This document shows, piece by piece, positions 50,317-58,912 of a stretch of 64,000 nt of DNA. The stretch covers positions 53,249 to 117,248 of the forward strand of contig JAFGMV010000079.1 of NCBI GenBank assembly GCA_016927315.1. Direction: 5' to 3'. The translations under genes were made by a program, and so were the position numbers. The notes below the pieces were generated by a model. It searched no databases. It saw nothing but the letters and a program-made list of their open reading frames with translations, and was not told the origin of the DNA. Position 1 is the first letter of the stretch; each line of letters opens with the position of its first letter. This stretch comes from Anaerolineales bacterium. Lineage in GTDB: Bacteria > Chloroflexota > Anaerolineae > Anaerolineales > Villigracilaceae.

Positions 50317-52545
50317 ACCGCCTCAGCCTCCCCGGCCTACCTGCCCGGAAAGCTCCCCCCAAAGCCGGGTCCCCTGGCCCGCTACCTGCCGCCGCTGGAG
50401 GACGGCCCGGCTGCCAGCTGGCTGAGGGAGCGCATCCCGGCTGGCGCCTGGCTGCTGGATCCTTTCGGGTTTTCTCCCCGGCTGGCGCTGGAAGCAGCCC
50501 GGGCCGGTTATCGGGTGCTGGTTGCGGCCAACAATCCGGTTGGCCGCTTCCTGGTGGAGATTACCGCACAGGCGCCCTCGGCCGCAGAGCTTACCGCCGC
50601 CCTTTCTGAACTGGCGACTTCACGGAAGGGAGATGAGCGCCTGGAAGAACACCTGCAGGCGCTGTACATGACGTCGTGTGCGACCTGCAACCGCGAAATC
50701 CCGGCAGAAGCCTTCTTATGGCGCAAGGATGCAGACACTCCCTATGCCCGGGTAGTGGTTTGCAAAGAGTGCGGCGAAGAGGGCGAACGCCTGATCACCG
50801 ATCAGGATCTGGACCTGCTCAAGAAGATCACCGCCGCCGCCGGGATGCACCGGGCCCGGGTCCTCGAGCGGGTTGCCCCCCTCAATGATCCTGACCGGGT
50901 ATATGCAGAAGAAGCTGTCCAACACTACCTGCCGCGTACCCTGTATGCTCTGGGAACGTTGATCAACCGCCTGGATATCCTTTCCCTTTCTCCGGAGCGA
51001 GAACGACTGTTGATGGCCCTGCTGCTTTCTGCCTGCGACCGGACCAACACACTCTGGCCGCACCCCACCGAACGTCCGCGCCCCAGGCAGTTGACCGTAC
51101 CAGGACAGTTCCGTGAAAATAATGTCTGGCTGGCGCTGGAGGAAGCTGTCCATACCTGGGCCGACGACAGGGAACCGGTCCCACTGGTGCAGTGGCCTGA
51201 GAAACTGCCCGAAAGCGGCGGCATCTGCCTGTTCGAAGGGCGCATGAAAGACCTGAATGATGAGATCGACCAGGCCCCCATTAAAGCCGTCATCGGGGCC
51301 TTGCCGCGCCCCAACCAGGCATTCTGGACACTGTCGGCTTTATGGGCCGGCTGGTTATGGGGTCGGGAAGCGGCCGCCCCATTCAAGATCGTCCTGCGGC
51401 GCAGGCGGTACGACTGGAACTGGCATGCTGCCGCCCTGCAGGCCGCTTGCCAGCATATCTTCGACCTGGTCAGCACAGGCACACCATTCTTTGGCCTGCT
51501 GGCCGAACCGGAGCCATCTTTTGCCAGCGCCGCCCTGGCTGCCGCGCACACGGCCGGTTTCGACCTGAAGAGCGTCGCGATGCGCACACAACACGACGCC
51601 CTGCAGCTGGTTTGGGAAAGGCGGTCTGAAAGGGAGTTTCATTCCTCCGCGGCGCAGCAGACCGAAACCCGGGCCGCCATCCGTAACCATCTGCAGGTAC
51701 GCGGTGAAGCGGTCACCTACCTGCGCCTGCACCTGGTTGGGCTCGAGTCGCTGGTCGCCCAAAAGGCCCTGGCGGCGGCCAATGAACTGATCGATGAGGT
51801 CGTCTCCCACCTCCAGGCTGAGGTCCAGCAGGCGCTCGAACACGATGAGCACCTGGAACGCTTCGGAGGCAGCCAGCACAGCCTGGAAGTCGGGTTATGG
51901 GGATTGAGAGCCGAACTGGAAGAACACGAACCGCTGGCCGACCGGGTCGAAATGGCGGTCGTGCGTTTCCTGAGCCATAACCCCGGCGCCTGCCTGTATG
52001 AGATCGAATCTGAACTATACCCGCAGTTCCCCGGACTGCTGACTCCGGCCAAAGCCATCGTTGGAGCTGTCCTGCGTTCTTACGGGGTGGAGGAAGATGG
52101 GGTCTGGCGGCTGCGGGAGGAAGACGCACCCACCATGCGCCGTGCTGATCTCGAAAAGATGGTCTCGCTGGTCGAGACTATCGGGCAACGCCTGGAGTAT
52201 ACCGTCAAGAAACCAGAATCCCAACTGCTGACCTGGGAGGAGAACGGGCAGCTGGTACAGGTTTTTTACCTGCTGGCCTCGGCGATCACCGGGCGGGTGC
52301 TGCTGCAGAATCGCTACCCGGTGGGAAAATGCCTGATCGTTATCCCTGGTGGACGGGCCAGTCTGCTGGCCTACAAACAAAAACGCGACCCGGCGTTGAA
52401 TCAGAAGCTGGCCAACTGGCGCTTCCTCAAATTCCGCCTGCTGCGCTCCCTGGCTGATATCCCCCTGCTGACCCGCCAGACCTGGAACGAGCAGCTTGCC
52501 AGCGACCCGATCGAACAGGTCCGGGGCCAGTTGATGATGTTTTAG
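50308..52545 (+). CDS. Large protein resembling a DNA methyltransferase with degenerate catalytic motifs
   Basis: 745 residues from ATG 50308. The N-terminus GAWLLDPFGFSPRLALEAARAGYRVL (two parts) matches the DPFxGSGxTxLEAxxxGYxV SAM motif of adenine-specific DNA methylases, but the GSG is changed to FSP and the following NNPV replaces the usual acidic D-x-NP. A four-cysteine zinc site (CATCNRE...CKECGEE) lies near 120-150. Where active enzymes have D-P-P-Y, it reads ALPRPNQAFWTLSALW. The C-terminal half has helical regions and a winged-helix-like segment. It is therefore probably not an active methylase but may bind DNA. The base composition is visibly richer in G+C than its neighbours. Confidence 0.55.
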   Translation: MMMTASASPAYLPGKLPPKPGPLARYLPPLEDGPAASWLRERIPAGAWLLDPFGFSPRLALEAARAGYRVLVAANNPVGRFLVEITAQAPSAAELTAALSELATSRKGDERLEEHLQALYMTSCATCNREIPAEAFLWRKDADTPYARVVVCKECGEEGERLITDQDLDLLKKITAAAGMHRARVLERVAPLNDPDRVYAEEAVQHYLPRTLYALGTLINRLDILSLSPERERLLMALLLSACDRTNTLWPHPTERPRPRQLTVPGQFRENNVWLALEEAVHTWADDREPVPLVQWPEKLPESGGICLFEGRMKDLNDEIDQAPIKAVIGALPRPNQAFWTLSALWAGWLWGREAAAPFKIVLRRRRYDWNWHAAALQAACQHIFDLVSTGTPFFGLLAEPEPSFASAALAAAHTAGFDLKSVAMRTQHDALQLVWERRSEREFHSSAAQQTETRAAIRNHLQVRGEAVTYLRLHLVGLESLVAQKALAAANELIDEVVSHLQAEVQQALEHDEHLERFGGSQHSLEVGLWGLRAELEEHEPLADRVEMAVVRFLSHNPGACLYEIESELYPQFPGLLTPAKAIVGAVLRSYGVEEDGVWRLREEDAPTMRRADLEKMVSLVETIGQRLEYTVKKPESQLLTWEENGQLVQVFYLLASAITGRVLLQNRYPVGKCLIVIPGGRASLLAYKQKRDPALNQKLANWRFLKFRLLRSLADIPLLTRQTWNEQLASDPIEQVRGQLMMF

Positions 52546-52588
52546 GGCTGCTGGCTGACAAGTATTTATCCTGAGTGTTTGCAGACAG

Positions 52589-52616
52589 AACTGCCCGCGG
52601 AACGCGGGCAGTTTTT
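52589..52616 (+). terminator. Intrinsic terminator of the DNA-methylase-like gene
   Basis: AACTGCCCGCG (52589-52599) pairs perfectly with CGCGGGCAGTT (52603-52613) around GAA, followed by TTTTT. It also shields the convergent PBP gene, whose stop is at 52647. Confidence 0.9.
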
Positions 52617-52646
52617 GCTTGTTCAGGTGGACCGGAACGGGTTTTC

Positions 52647-55600
52647 TCAGGGTGTTGGCGTGAAGGTTGGTGTGAAGGTGGCCGTCGGAGGGACAGGCGT
52701 CAGGGTAAGGGTGGCCGTAGGCGGCGCCTGCGTGGGCGTGGAAGTGGGAATATCGGTCGGCTCCGGTGTGGGTGTGGGCAGCGCCGCTTCCAGGTGCAGA
52801 AGTTTTTCGGCATAACCGCCGTCGTTGTTGCGCACCGTCAGCCGCAGGGTTATCACACCATTGGCGACATTGTCCTGCTTCAGGTTCCAGACGTACAGGC
52901 TGCCGGTTGACTGAACCGGGGAGGTGTTGTTTGCAACCAGTGGGTACCACTGACCGGGGTCTTCTCCCTGACCGTAATCCAGGCTCCAGTCTTTGAACCC
53001 CTGGTCGGCGCCGGCCAGCCCATTGAGTTCGATCACTTCCCCGACAATTTGCTGCCCGTCTGCCCAACCGCTGAAGCCTATCTTTGGTTTCGGGTCTGTC
53101 GCTGCGCATTCACGCTCTGGGGCAGGGATAAAATTCCTGGGGAAGTTATGCGTATCCAACCACTGGCGGCCCTCATTGGAATCCAGCCACTTGATTGCCC
53201 ACGGGTCACTAACATTCATGACCCGTTCTTCCTTGGTGGAACCCTCACAGGCTGATGAGGCCTCCAGTTTGGTCCAGGTATCCAGGGTTACCTTGCGCAT
53301 CAGGTCCTGCCCGGCAGGCAGCGGCGGCTGGTCGAAGGCAAATATTTCAGAGCGCTGTTCCCGGCATGAGTTGGAGGGTTCTGTCCCGGAGAGCGTGCAG
53401 ATAACTTTCTCAATGATCCCGTCGGGTCTCAAGAAAGGAGTCGGGTTCCCTCCGCTGACGTTGGGGACGGCATACTGCATGAACTGTGACCAGACCGGTG
53501 CAGCCCCGCTCAAACCGGTGGTATTGACCATCGGGGTATAGTCAGCGTTCCCCATCCAGACACCGGCGACCAGGTCAGGTGTATAGCCAATGGTCCAGTT
53601 GTCACGAAAATCATTGGTCGTGCCTGTTTTGGCGGCGGCCGGGAAGGGCAGGTGCAGGAATGAGTTGTAACCAAACATCGGGGCACGGGCTTCATTATCC
53701 GACAGGATCGAAGAGATCAGGTAAGCATGTTCGCGGCGAATGGTTTGTTCGGCTTCCGGGACCTGGTATTCGAAGACAACTTCCCCGCGGTAATCGATGA
53801 CCCTGGTAATCGCGACGGGTGGGACCCGCACCCCTTCATTGGCAAAGACGGCAAAAGCGGCGGTCATTTCCAGCAGGCTGACATCCCCGCCGCCCAGTGT
53901 CAGCGCCAGGCCGTAATCTTCGCGGGTCAAAGAGGTGATCCCCAGGCGCTTTGCCATGGCAGTCATGCCGGTATCCCCGTACACCCCTACGAAGTCCAGG
54001 GTCTTGACAGCCGGCACATTGAAAGAGTTCGCCAGCGCCGTTCGTACGGTAACCGGGCCGTGGAATTTGCCGTCGTAATTGACCGGTTTGTACGGTTCGC
54101 GCGTATCGTCCGGGTTCCCGGATGGTGGGAATTCGCTGGGCACATCCCAGATCAGGGTGGCGGGCGTCCAGCCCTTTTCGAAAGCGGCCGCATAGTTGAT
54201 CGGTTTGATGGAAGAACCAGGCTGACGGGTCTGGGTTGTGGCCATATTCACCTGCCCGGAGATCGCTTCATTGTAAAAGTCGGGAGAACCAACCATGGCC
54301 AGGATTTCCCCGGTCGAAGGATCGATTGCGACCAGGGCGCCATTGCTGACATTCTTTTCGGCCAGGATGGCAACCTGCTCTGTGATCATGCGTTGGGCGG
54401 TATCCTGCAGTTCGGGATCCAGGGTCGTATATACGGCAAAGCCGGAGCGGTAGATGGTCTGGGGATCATATTGCTCTTCAAGCAGACTGCGGATGTAATT
54501 GACCCAGTGGGGGTAGCGCATGGTGAAATCTGGCGTGGGAAAATCATAGTCTTTCATCTCTCCGGCGGCGATTGCAGCAACTGCTGCATCGACACACACC
54601 GGTTCCTCACTGTTACTGACTTCGATACAACCACGTTCCTGGTTCACCAGGAACATCAGGACCAGCACCTGCTGCTGGCGCTTCAGGGTTGCTTCGCGAT
54701 TGGTATAAATATCATACACCGCTGGGGACTGGGGCAATCCGGCCAGGAAAGCAGCCTGCGAGATGGTCAATTGACCGGCAGTGGTATTGAAGTACGTCTC
54801 AGCGGCTGCTTCAACCCCATAGGCATGGTTCCCGTAGAAACTTTCATTCAGATAAAGCTCCAGGATCTCGTCCTTGGAGTACCTTCGGTTGATCTCGGCT
54901 GCCAGGATGATCTCGCGGGCTTTGCGTTCATAGCTCTGCTCAAAACGTTCATCCGGAAGCAGCAGCATACGGGCTAACTGCTGGGTGATCGTTGAAGCCC
55001 CGGAAACAATTTCGCCGCTGGTGTAGTTCTGCCATAGGGCGCGCAGTAATGCCCAGGGATCGAAACCCGGATGGCTGTAAAATTCCTTGTCTTCTGTTGC
55101 GATTGTGGCGGCAACCAGCGCCGGAGAGACTTCATCAAGTGAAACAAATGAACGTTTCCCTGCATGCGGATCGATAATTTCGTAAAGCAGGTTGCCGTTG
55201 CGGTCAAAAATCCTGGTGGTTTCGAACTGGGCCGCACGCTCCCGCAGCCCACCGACATCGACCCCGTTCAGGGTTTTTGCAATTTTATAATAACGATACA
55301 TGCCATAAGAACCGGCCATCAGGCCCACCAATACGAACACAAACAGCGTGATGACCATGCCGCGTGCGAAACAGCCCATGTGCTTTCGCCAGTTTATGGA
55401 TCCGGGCGGCTGTACGGGCGGTCTAGTTACCGGAGGCCTGGCAGCCTGGGGGGGATGGGTGTATGCCGCCGGGGTAACACGCGTGGCTCCCATATCGATC
55501 TCATCCACTCGACGCGGCAGCGGCATATTATTTTTGTCCAGCGCCGGCAGGGAGAGGGGCGGAGTGGTTTCCCCGGCAGGAAGATAGGTTTCAATATCTT

Positions 55601-55715
55601 CCTGCTCGGCCTGTCCCGGCACCGGAAGGTCGACCCTGGTCTGCTCTTCAGAAGCCATCAGGCGCCGGAAGCGCTCAGCGGTGTCTTCAGGTTCACTGTA
55701 ATTTTGTTCTGGCAT
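52647..55715 (-). CDS. Class A penicillin-binding protein (glycosyltransferase-transpeptidase)
   Basis: 1022 residues. A Pro-rich cytoplasmic N-terminus (~115 residues), one membrane anchor (about 118-142), then GT51 with EDKEFYSHPGFDPWALL, GASTITQQLARMLLL and RKAREIILAAEINRRY. The transpeptidase has the SxxK serine in GSSIKPINYA, SxN in ANSFNVPAV and KTGTTNDFRDNW. An Ig/Fn3-like region follows, and the last ~45 residues are Thr/Pro repeats (PTPTPEPTD...). It polymerises and cross-links peptidoglycan outside the membrane. The Thr/Pro tail may span the wall or carry sugars. AAGGA precedes the ATG. Confidence 0.95.
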   Translation of the reverse strand: MPEQNYSEPEDTAERFRRLMASEEQTRVDLPVPGQAEQEDIETYLPAGETTPPLSLPALDKNNMPLPRRVDEIDMGATRVTPAAYTHPPQAARPPVTRPPVQPPGSINWRKHMGCFARGMVITLFVFVLVGLMAGSYGMYRYYKIAKTLNGVDVGGLRERAAQFETTRIFDRNGNLLYEIIDPHAGKRSFVSLDEVSPALVAATIATEDKEFYSHPGFDPWALLRALWQNYTSGEIVSGASTITQQLARMLLLPDERFEQSYERKAREIILAAEINRRYSKDEILELYLNESFYGNHAYGVEAAAETYFNTTAGQLTISQAAFLAGLPQSPAVYDIYTNREATLKRQQQVLVLMFLVNQERGCIEVSNSEEPVCVDAAVAAIAAGEMKDYDFPTPDFTMRYPHWVNYIRSLLEEQYDPQTIYRSGFAVYTTLDPELQDTAQRMITEQVAILAEKNVSNGALVAIDPSTGEILAMVGSPDFYNEAISGQVNMATTQTRQPGSSIKPINYAAAFEKGWTPATLIWDVPSEFPPSGNPDDTREPYKPVNYDGKFHGPVTVRTALANSFNVPAVKTLDFVGVYGDTGMTAMAKRLGITSLTREDYGLALTLGGGDVSLLEMTAAFAVFANEGVRVPPVAITRVIDYRGEVVFEYQVPEAEQTIRREHAYLISSILSDNEARAPMFGYNSFLHLPFPAAAKTGTTNDFRDNWTIGYTPDLVAGVWMGNADYTPMVNTTGLSGAAPVWSQFMQYAVPNVSGGNPTPFLRPDGIIEKVICTLSGTEPSNSCREQRSEIFAFDQPPLPAGQDLMRKVTLDTWTKLEASSACEGSTKEERVMNVSDPWAIKWLDSNEGRQWLDTHNFPRNFIPAPERECAATDPKPKIGFSGWADGQQIVGEVIELNGLAGADQGFKDWSLDYGQGEDPGQWYPLVANNTSPVQSTGSLYVWNLKQDNVANGVITLRLTVRNNDGGYAEKLLHLEAALPTPTPEPTDIPTSTPTQAPPTATLTLTPVPPTATFTPTFTPTP

Positions 55716-55744
55716 GGTTCCTTCGTATGAATATCAACATAGTA

Positions 55745-56218
55745 TTAATCGGCGGGTTTGGAAGCCATCAAGACTGTCCAGACGCCTTTCATGACGGTCT
55801 CATCCTTCTGATTCTTCAGGTCAAAGGAGATATCCACCGAACCTCCGCCAACGCGTGGCAGCGCCTTGGTCTCGGTCACTTCCATTTCAACATGAATGGT
55901 ATCCCCGATCATGACCGCTTTGACAAATTTCCAGTTCTTGATCTCGCGGAACGCCATGACCGTTCCTTCCATCAATCCGGTCCGGGCTGCCAGACCGGAG
56001 GCAATGGACAGGCACAGCAGGCCGTGAGCAATACGCTGGCCATACGGGGTCTGTTTACTGAACTCAGCATCGGTATGGATCTGCATGAAGTCGCCAGAAA
56101 GGCCGGCAAAGTTCACAATATCGCTTTCAGTGATCGTGCGGGCCGGGCTGATAATCTGCCGGCCAACTTCGAATTCCTCGAAATACCATCCGTGTGTTTC
56201 AGATAAATAATTCATCAT
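55745..56218 (-). CDS. MaoC-like (R)-specific enoyl-CoA hydratase/dehydratase family protein
   Basis: 157 residues. Hot-dog fold with ITESDIVNFAGLSGDFMQIHTD, where Asp and His form the catalytic dyad, and QRIAHGLLCLSIASGL. WYFEEFEVGRQI at the start is usual for MaoC family members. It probably hydrates or dehydrates acyl-CoA esters. The gene lies 29 bp upstream of the PBP gene on the same strand, yet no functional link is known. A GAGGAG ribosome site is present. The SDR at 942-1697 is not close enough to form a pathway unit. Confidence 0.85.
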   Translation of the reverse strand: MMNYLSETHGWYFEEFEVGRQIISPARTITESDIVNFAGLSGDFMQIHTDAEFSKQTPYGQRIAHGLLCLSIASGLAARTGLMEGTVMAFREIKNWKFVKAVMIGDTIHVEMEVTETKALPRVGGGSVDISFDLKNQKDETVMKGVWTVLMASKPAD

Positions 56219-56472
56219 ACTGTCTCCTCTGTGATAATGCAGGATTTCTTACATAAACACCAAAAGCGCCTGTTCGGTTTACCGGATCGGGAAATACGGC
56301 TGCGGGGTCTGCGTCTGCCTGGTCGCCGGGCACAGCAAAAGCCGCATACTGCCGGTTATACCCGGCCGGCGCCGGCAGCCCAACGCGGGGAGAGACAGGC
56401 AGGAAAATAGTCACAACAGCGTGTTCGATGAAGCACACGAAAATTGTAGCATAATCTGCTTCAATAAAACCT

Positions 56473-56510
56473 TTGACCTGCAAGCCATCTACCCGTACAA
56501 TATGGCCATG
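56473..56510 (+). promoter_or_regulatory. Consensus-like promoter at the start codon (leaderless)
   Basis: TTGACC (56473-56478), exact 17-base spacer, TACAAT (56496-56501), then ATG at 56508 where transcription should start. An ATG at 56502 directly abuts the -10 box and would be upstream of the transcript. No ribosome site. Confidence 0.7.
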
Positions 56511-58877
56511 CGAACCTGGTCTCTTCACCCTGGGGATCCGCTGTCATTAACTCTGGCAGCCGATGCACGTCTCTGCACTCCCGATTACACCAATGATCAT
56601 ATCTGGGAACTGGAACTGGGCAGCGGGGAACCGGGTGCACTTTCCCTGCGCACCACCTACGGTCTGCGGGCGCGTTCGATGCGCATTTTCCCGCGTTTTG
56701 TCGAGAACCGTAATGAAATCATTGACCCTGCAGCTTTCGCAGAACCGCCCTGCATCCGCAAGTTTTACCCGAATTTCCTGCAGCTGGAATTTTCACCTAT
56801 GGAAGGAATCGAAGTTACCAGCGAATACTGGGCGCCGGTTTCACAGGTCATTGCCAACCGGCTGACAATCAAGAACGGTACTCCGACCTCCATTGATTTC
56901 TCACTGGAGATATGTGCAGTACTCTTCCCCCTGGAAGGCAGCGGTTTCAGGCTCATTCAACACCAGATGGTAAAGGCGCTGGGAGCCGAGAGTGGGAACC
57001 TGGCTCCCGTGATCTTCCTGACCGGCGGGCCCGATGAAGGCGAGGGGGCATACCCTGCGCTGTGCCTCAATGTAAAGCTGGAACCCGGCGAAAGGCGCCA
57101 GTATACCTGGGCCCAGGCTGCACTATCGGACCACCAGGCTTCGTTTGACCTGGCGCGTCTCACTGCAGCCCGGCAGTGGGATGCAGAACGGGCGCGCATC
57201 GAACTTGTCAACACGGCTGATCATGTAGATATCCGGACAGGGGACCCTGATTGGGATGCCGCCCTGGCTTTCAGCCAGAGTACGGCTTTCAGCCTGTTCT
57301 TCAATGGGAATGATCACCTCCCCAAGCCATCTTTTGTCCTGGCCCGGCAGCCGGATCATGGATACTCACGCACCGGCGACGGCAGTGATTACCCGTCTAA
57401 CTGGAATGGGCAGGCGCCCCTTGATAGTTATTATTTGTCCAGCCTGCTGCCGGGCGCCCCACGAATGGTGCGCCACCTGTTTGATAACTACCTGGCTGCC
57501 CAATCCGAAGGCGGCTATATTGACTGTAAGCCCGGCCTGGGCGGGCAGCATGGGAATTTCCTGGCTGCGCCCCTGATTGCCAGCCTGGCGTGGAAGGTAT
57601 TCCTGGACAACCAGGATGTCGGGTTCCTGGAAAACGTCTTTTCTCCCCTGTTGAAATTCTTCTGGGCCTGGTTTTCTCCCAGTCACGATCGGGATGGGAA
57701 CGGCCTGCCAGAGTGGGAACACCTGCTCCAGACCGGGTTTGAAGAGAACCCGCTTCACGATCTGTGGAACCCGTGGTCACAGGGGGTGGATATCACCTGT
57801 GTTCAAAGCCCGGCCCTGCTGGCGATGCTCTTTCACGAAGCACAGAGCCTGATCAAAATGGCACAACAACTTCACCAGCAGGGTGAAGCTTCACTGCTCA
57901 GCGCCCAGGCCGAAAAACTACGTGAGGCAGTTGAAAACAGCTGGTCATCTCGTTCCGGTCTGTACCAATACACGGACCGGGATACGGGCCTGACCCAGAA
58001 AGGCAAAATCCTGGCGAAACGAAAAGGCCCGGGAGACCTGTCTGTGAAGACAAAACTGGAGAAGGCCTCCCGTTTGCTGGTCGAGATCACGACAGAGCAA
58101 ACAGCCGCTGCCAGGCCTCAGGTCAGTATCCATGAATTCGTAACCAAAGAGGCCAGTGAGAACCTGTCCAGCGGCCAATTCCAATGGCGTACAGGCGGAC
58201 TGGCAGCCACCACCCAACAGGTATTTAATAAGGTTGGGAAGGTAAAGGTCCGGGGGATTGGCAAACAAGACCAGGTCGTGGTCCGGACAATCGACCTGAG
58301 TATCGAAGATCATACCCTGCTCACACCGCTTTGGGCCGGTATCCCCGATTTACAACGTGCGCAGAACATGATCGGTCGCGCTATTCTGGATGCCCAGAAA
58401 TTTGATCGCCCGTTTGGTCTGCCCGCCTGCCCGTCCGTTCCGGACCCGCAGGCCGAAACCTTTTTTTCAAGTGTGTACCTGCCCTGGAACCAGCTTGTTG
58501 GTGAGGGCCTGCTGGCGTATGGATTCCGCAATGAAGCCGCCCGTCTGGTTGCACACCTTTTAACGGGTATTATCAAAAACCTGAAAAAATCCCAGGCTTT
58601 CTACCAGCATTACCATGCAGAAATTGGCTCAGGCCTGGGTGAACGGAATTCACTGGTTGGACTGGCCCCGGTGGGCCTTTTCCTGAAAGCGCTGGGGATC
58701 GAAAGGATCTCGCCAAAACGCCTGCACCTGACCGGGCTGAATCCTTTTCCCTGGTCTGTTACAATAAAATACAGGGATTTGGCGATTGTCTGCCATAGTG
58801 ACCGGACCGAAATAAGTTTTCCGAACAGACCGGTAACAACCGTCATTGACTCGTTTCCCTGCACAGTAGCACTCTAG
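56508..58877 (+). CDS. GH63-like (alpha/alpha)6-barrel glycosidase-like protein
   Basis: 789 residues from ATG 56508. The first ~270 residues are beta-rich (super-sandwich type). The helical barrel follows, with DHGYSRTGDGSDYPSNWN, GGYIDCKPGLGGQHGNFLAAP, the family-like HDRDGNGLPEWEHLLQTGFEENP, and FSSVYLPWNQLVGEGLLAYGF. Asp/Glu in GLPEWEH and NQLVGEGL are candidate catalytic residues. An insertion of ~110 residues, probably beta (about 515-625), interrupts the barrel after GLYQYTDRDTG. It likely acts on alpha-linked glucose-containing glycans in the cytoplasm. It ends 35 bp before the antiporter operon on the same strand. Confidence 0.7.
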   Translation: MRTWSLHPGDPLSLTLAADARLCTPDYTNDHIWELELGSGEPGALSLRTTYGLRARSMRIFPRFVENRNEIIDPAAFAEPPCIRKFYPNFLQLEFSPMEGIEVTSEYWAPVSQVIANRLTIKNGTPTSIDFSLEICAVLFPLEGSGFRLIQHQMVKALGAESGNLAPVIFLTGGPDEGEGAYPALCLNVKLEPGERRQYTWAQAALSDHQASFDLARLTAARQWDAERARIELVNTADHVDIRTGDPDWDAALAFSQSTAFSLFFNGNDHLPKPSFVLARQPDHGYSRTGDGSDYPSNWNGQAPLDSYYLSSLLPGAPRMVRHLFDNYLAAQSEGGYIDCKPGLGGQHGNFLAAPLIASLAWKVFLDNQDVGFLENVFSPLLKFFWAWFSPSHDRDGNGLPEWEHLLQTGFEENPLHDLWNPWSQGVDITCVQSPALLAMLFHEAQSLIKMAQQLHQQGEASLLSAQAEKLREAVENSWSSRSGLYQYTDRDTGLTQKGKILAKRKGPGDLSVKTKLEKASRLLVEITTEQTAAARPQVSIHEFVTKEASENLSSGQFQWRTGGLAATTQQVFNKVGKVKVRGIGKQDQVVVRTIDLSIEDHTLLTPLWAGIPDLQRAQNMIGRAILDAQKFDRPFGLPACPSVPDPQAETFFSSVYLPWNQLVGEGLLAYGFRNEAARLVAHLLTGIIKNLKKSQAFYQHYHAEIGSGLGERNSLVGLAPVGLFLKALGIERISPKRLHLTGLNPFPWSVTIKYRDLAIVCHSDRTEISFPNRPVTTVIDSFPCTVAL

Positions 58878-58912
58878 AAGGCCGCATTCAAGCGCAAGGA
58901 TAGAAGAGTAGG

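Noticed and set aside
56421..56501. Upstream start for the GH63-like gene
   Set aside because: The extra 29 residues would be encoded across a near-consensus promoter and show no family similarity.
58878..58912. c-di-AMP (ydaO/yuaA) riboswitch before the antiporter
   Set aside because: Only 35 bp are available, too little for the aptamer, and no conserved segments were seen in the 56219-56507 gap either.
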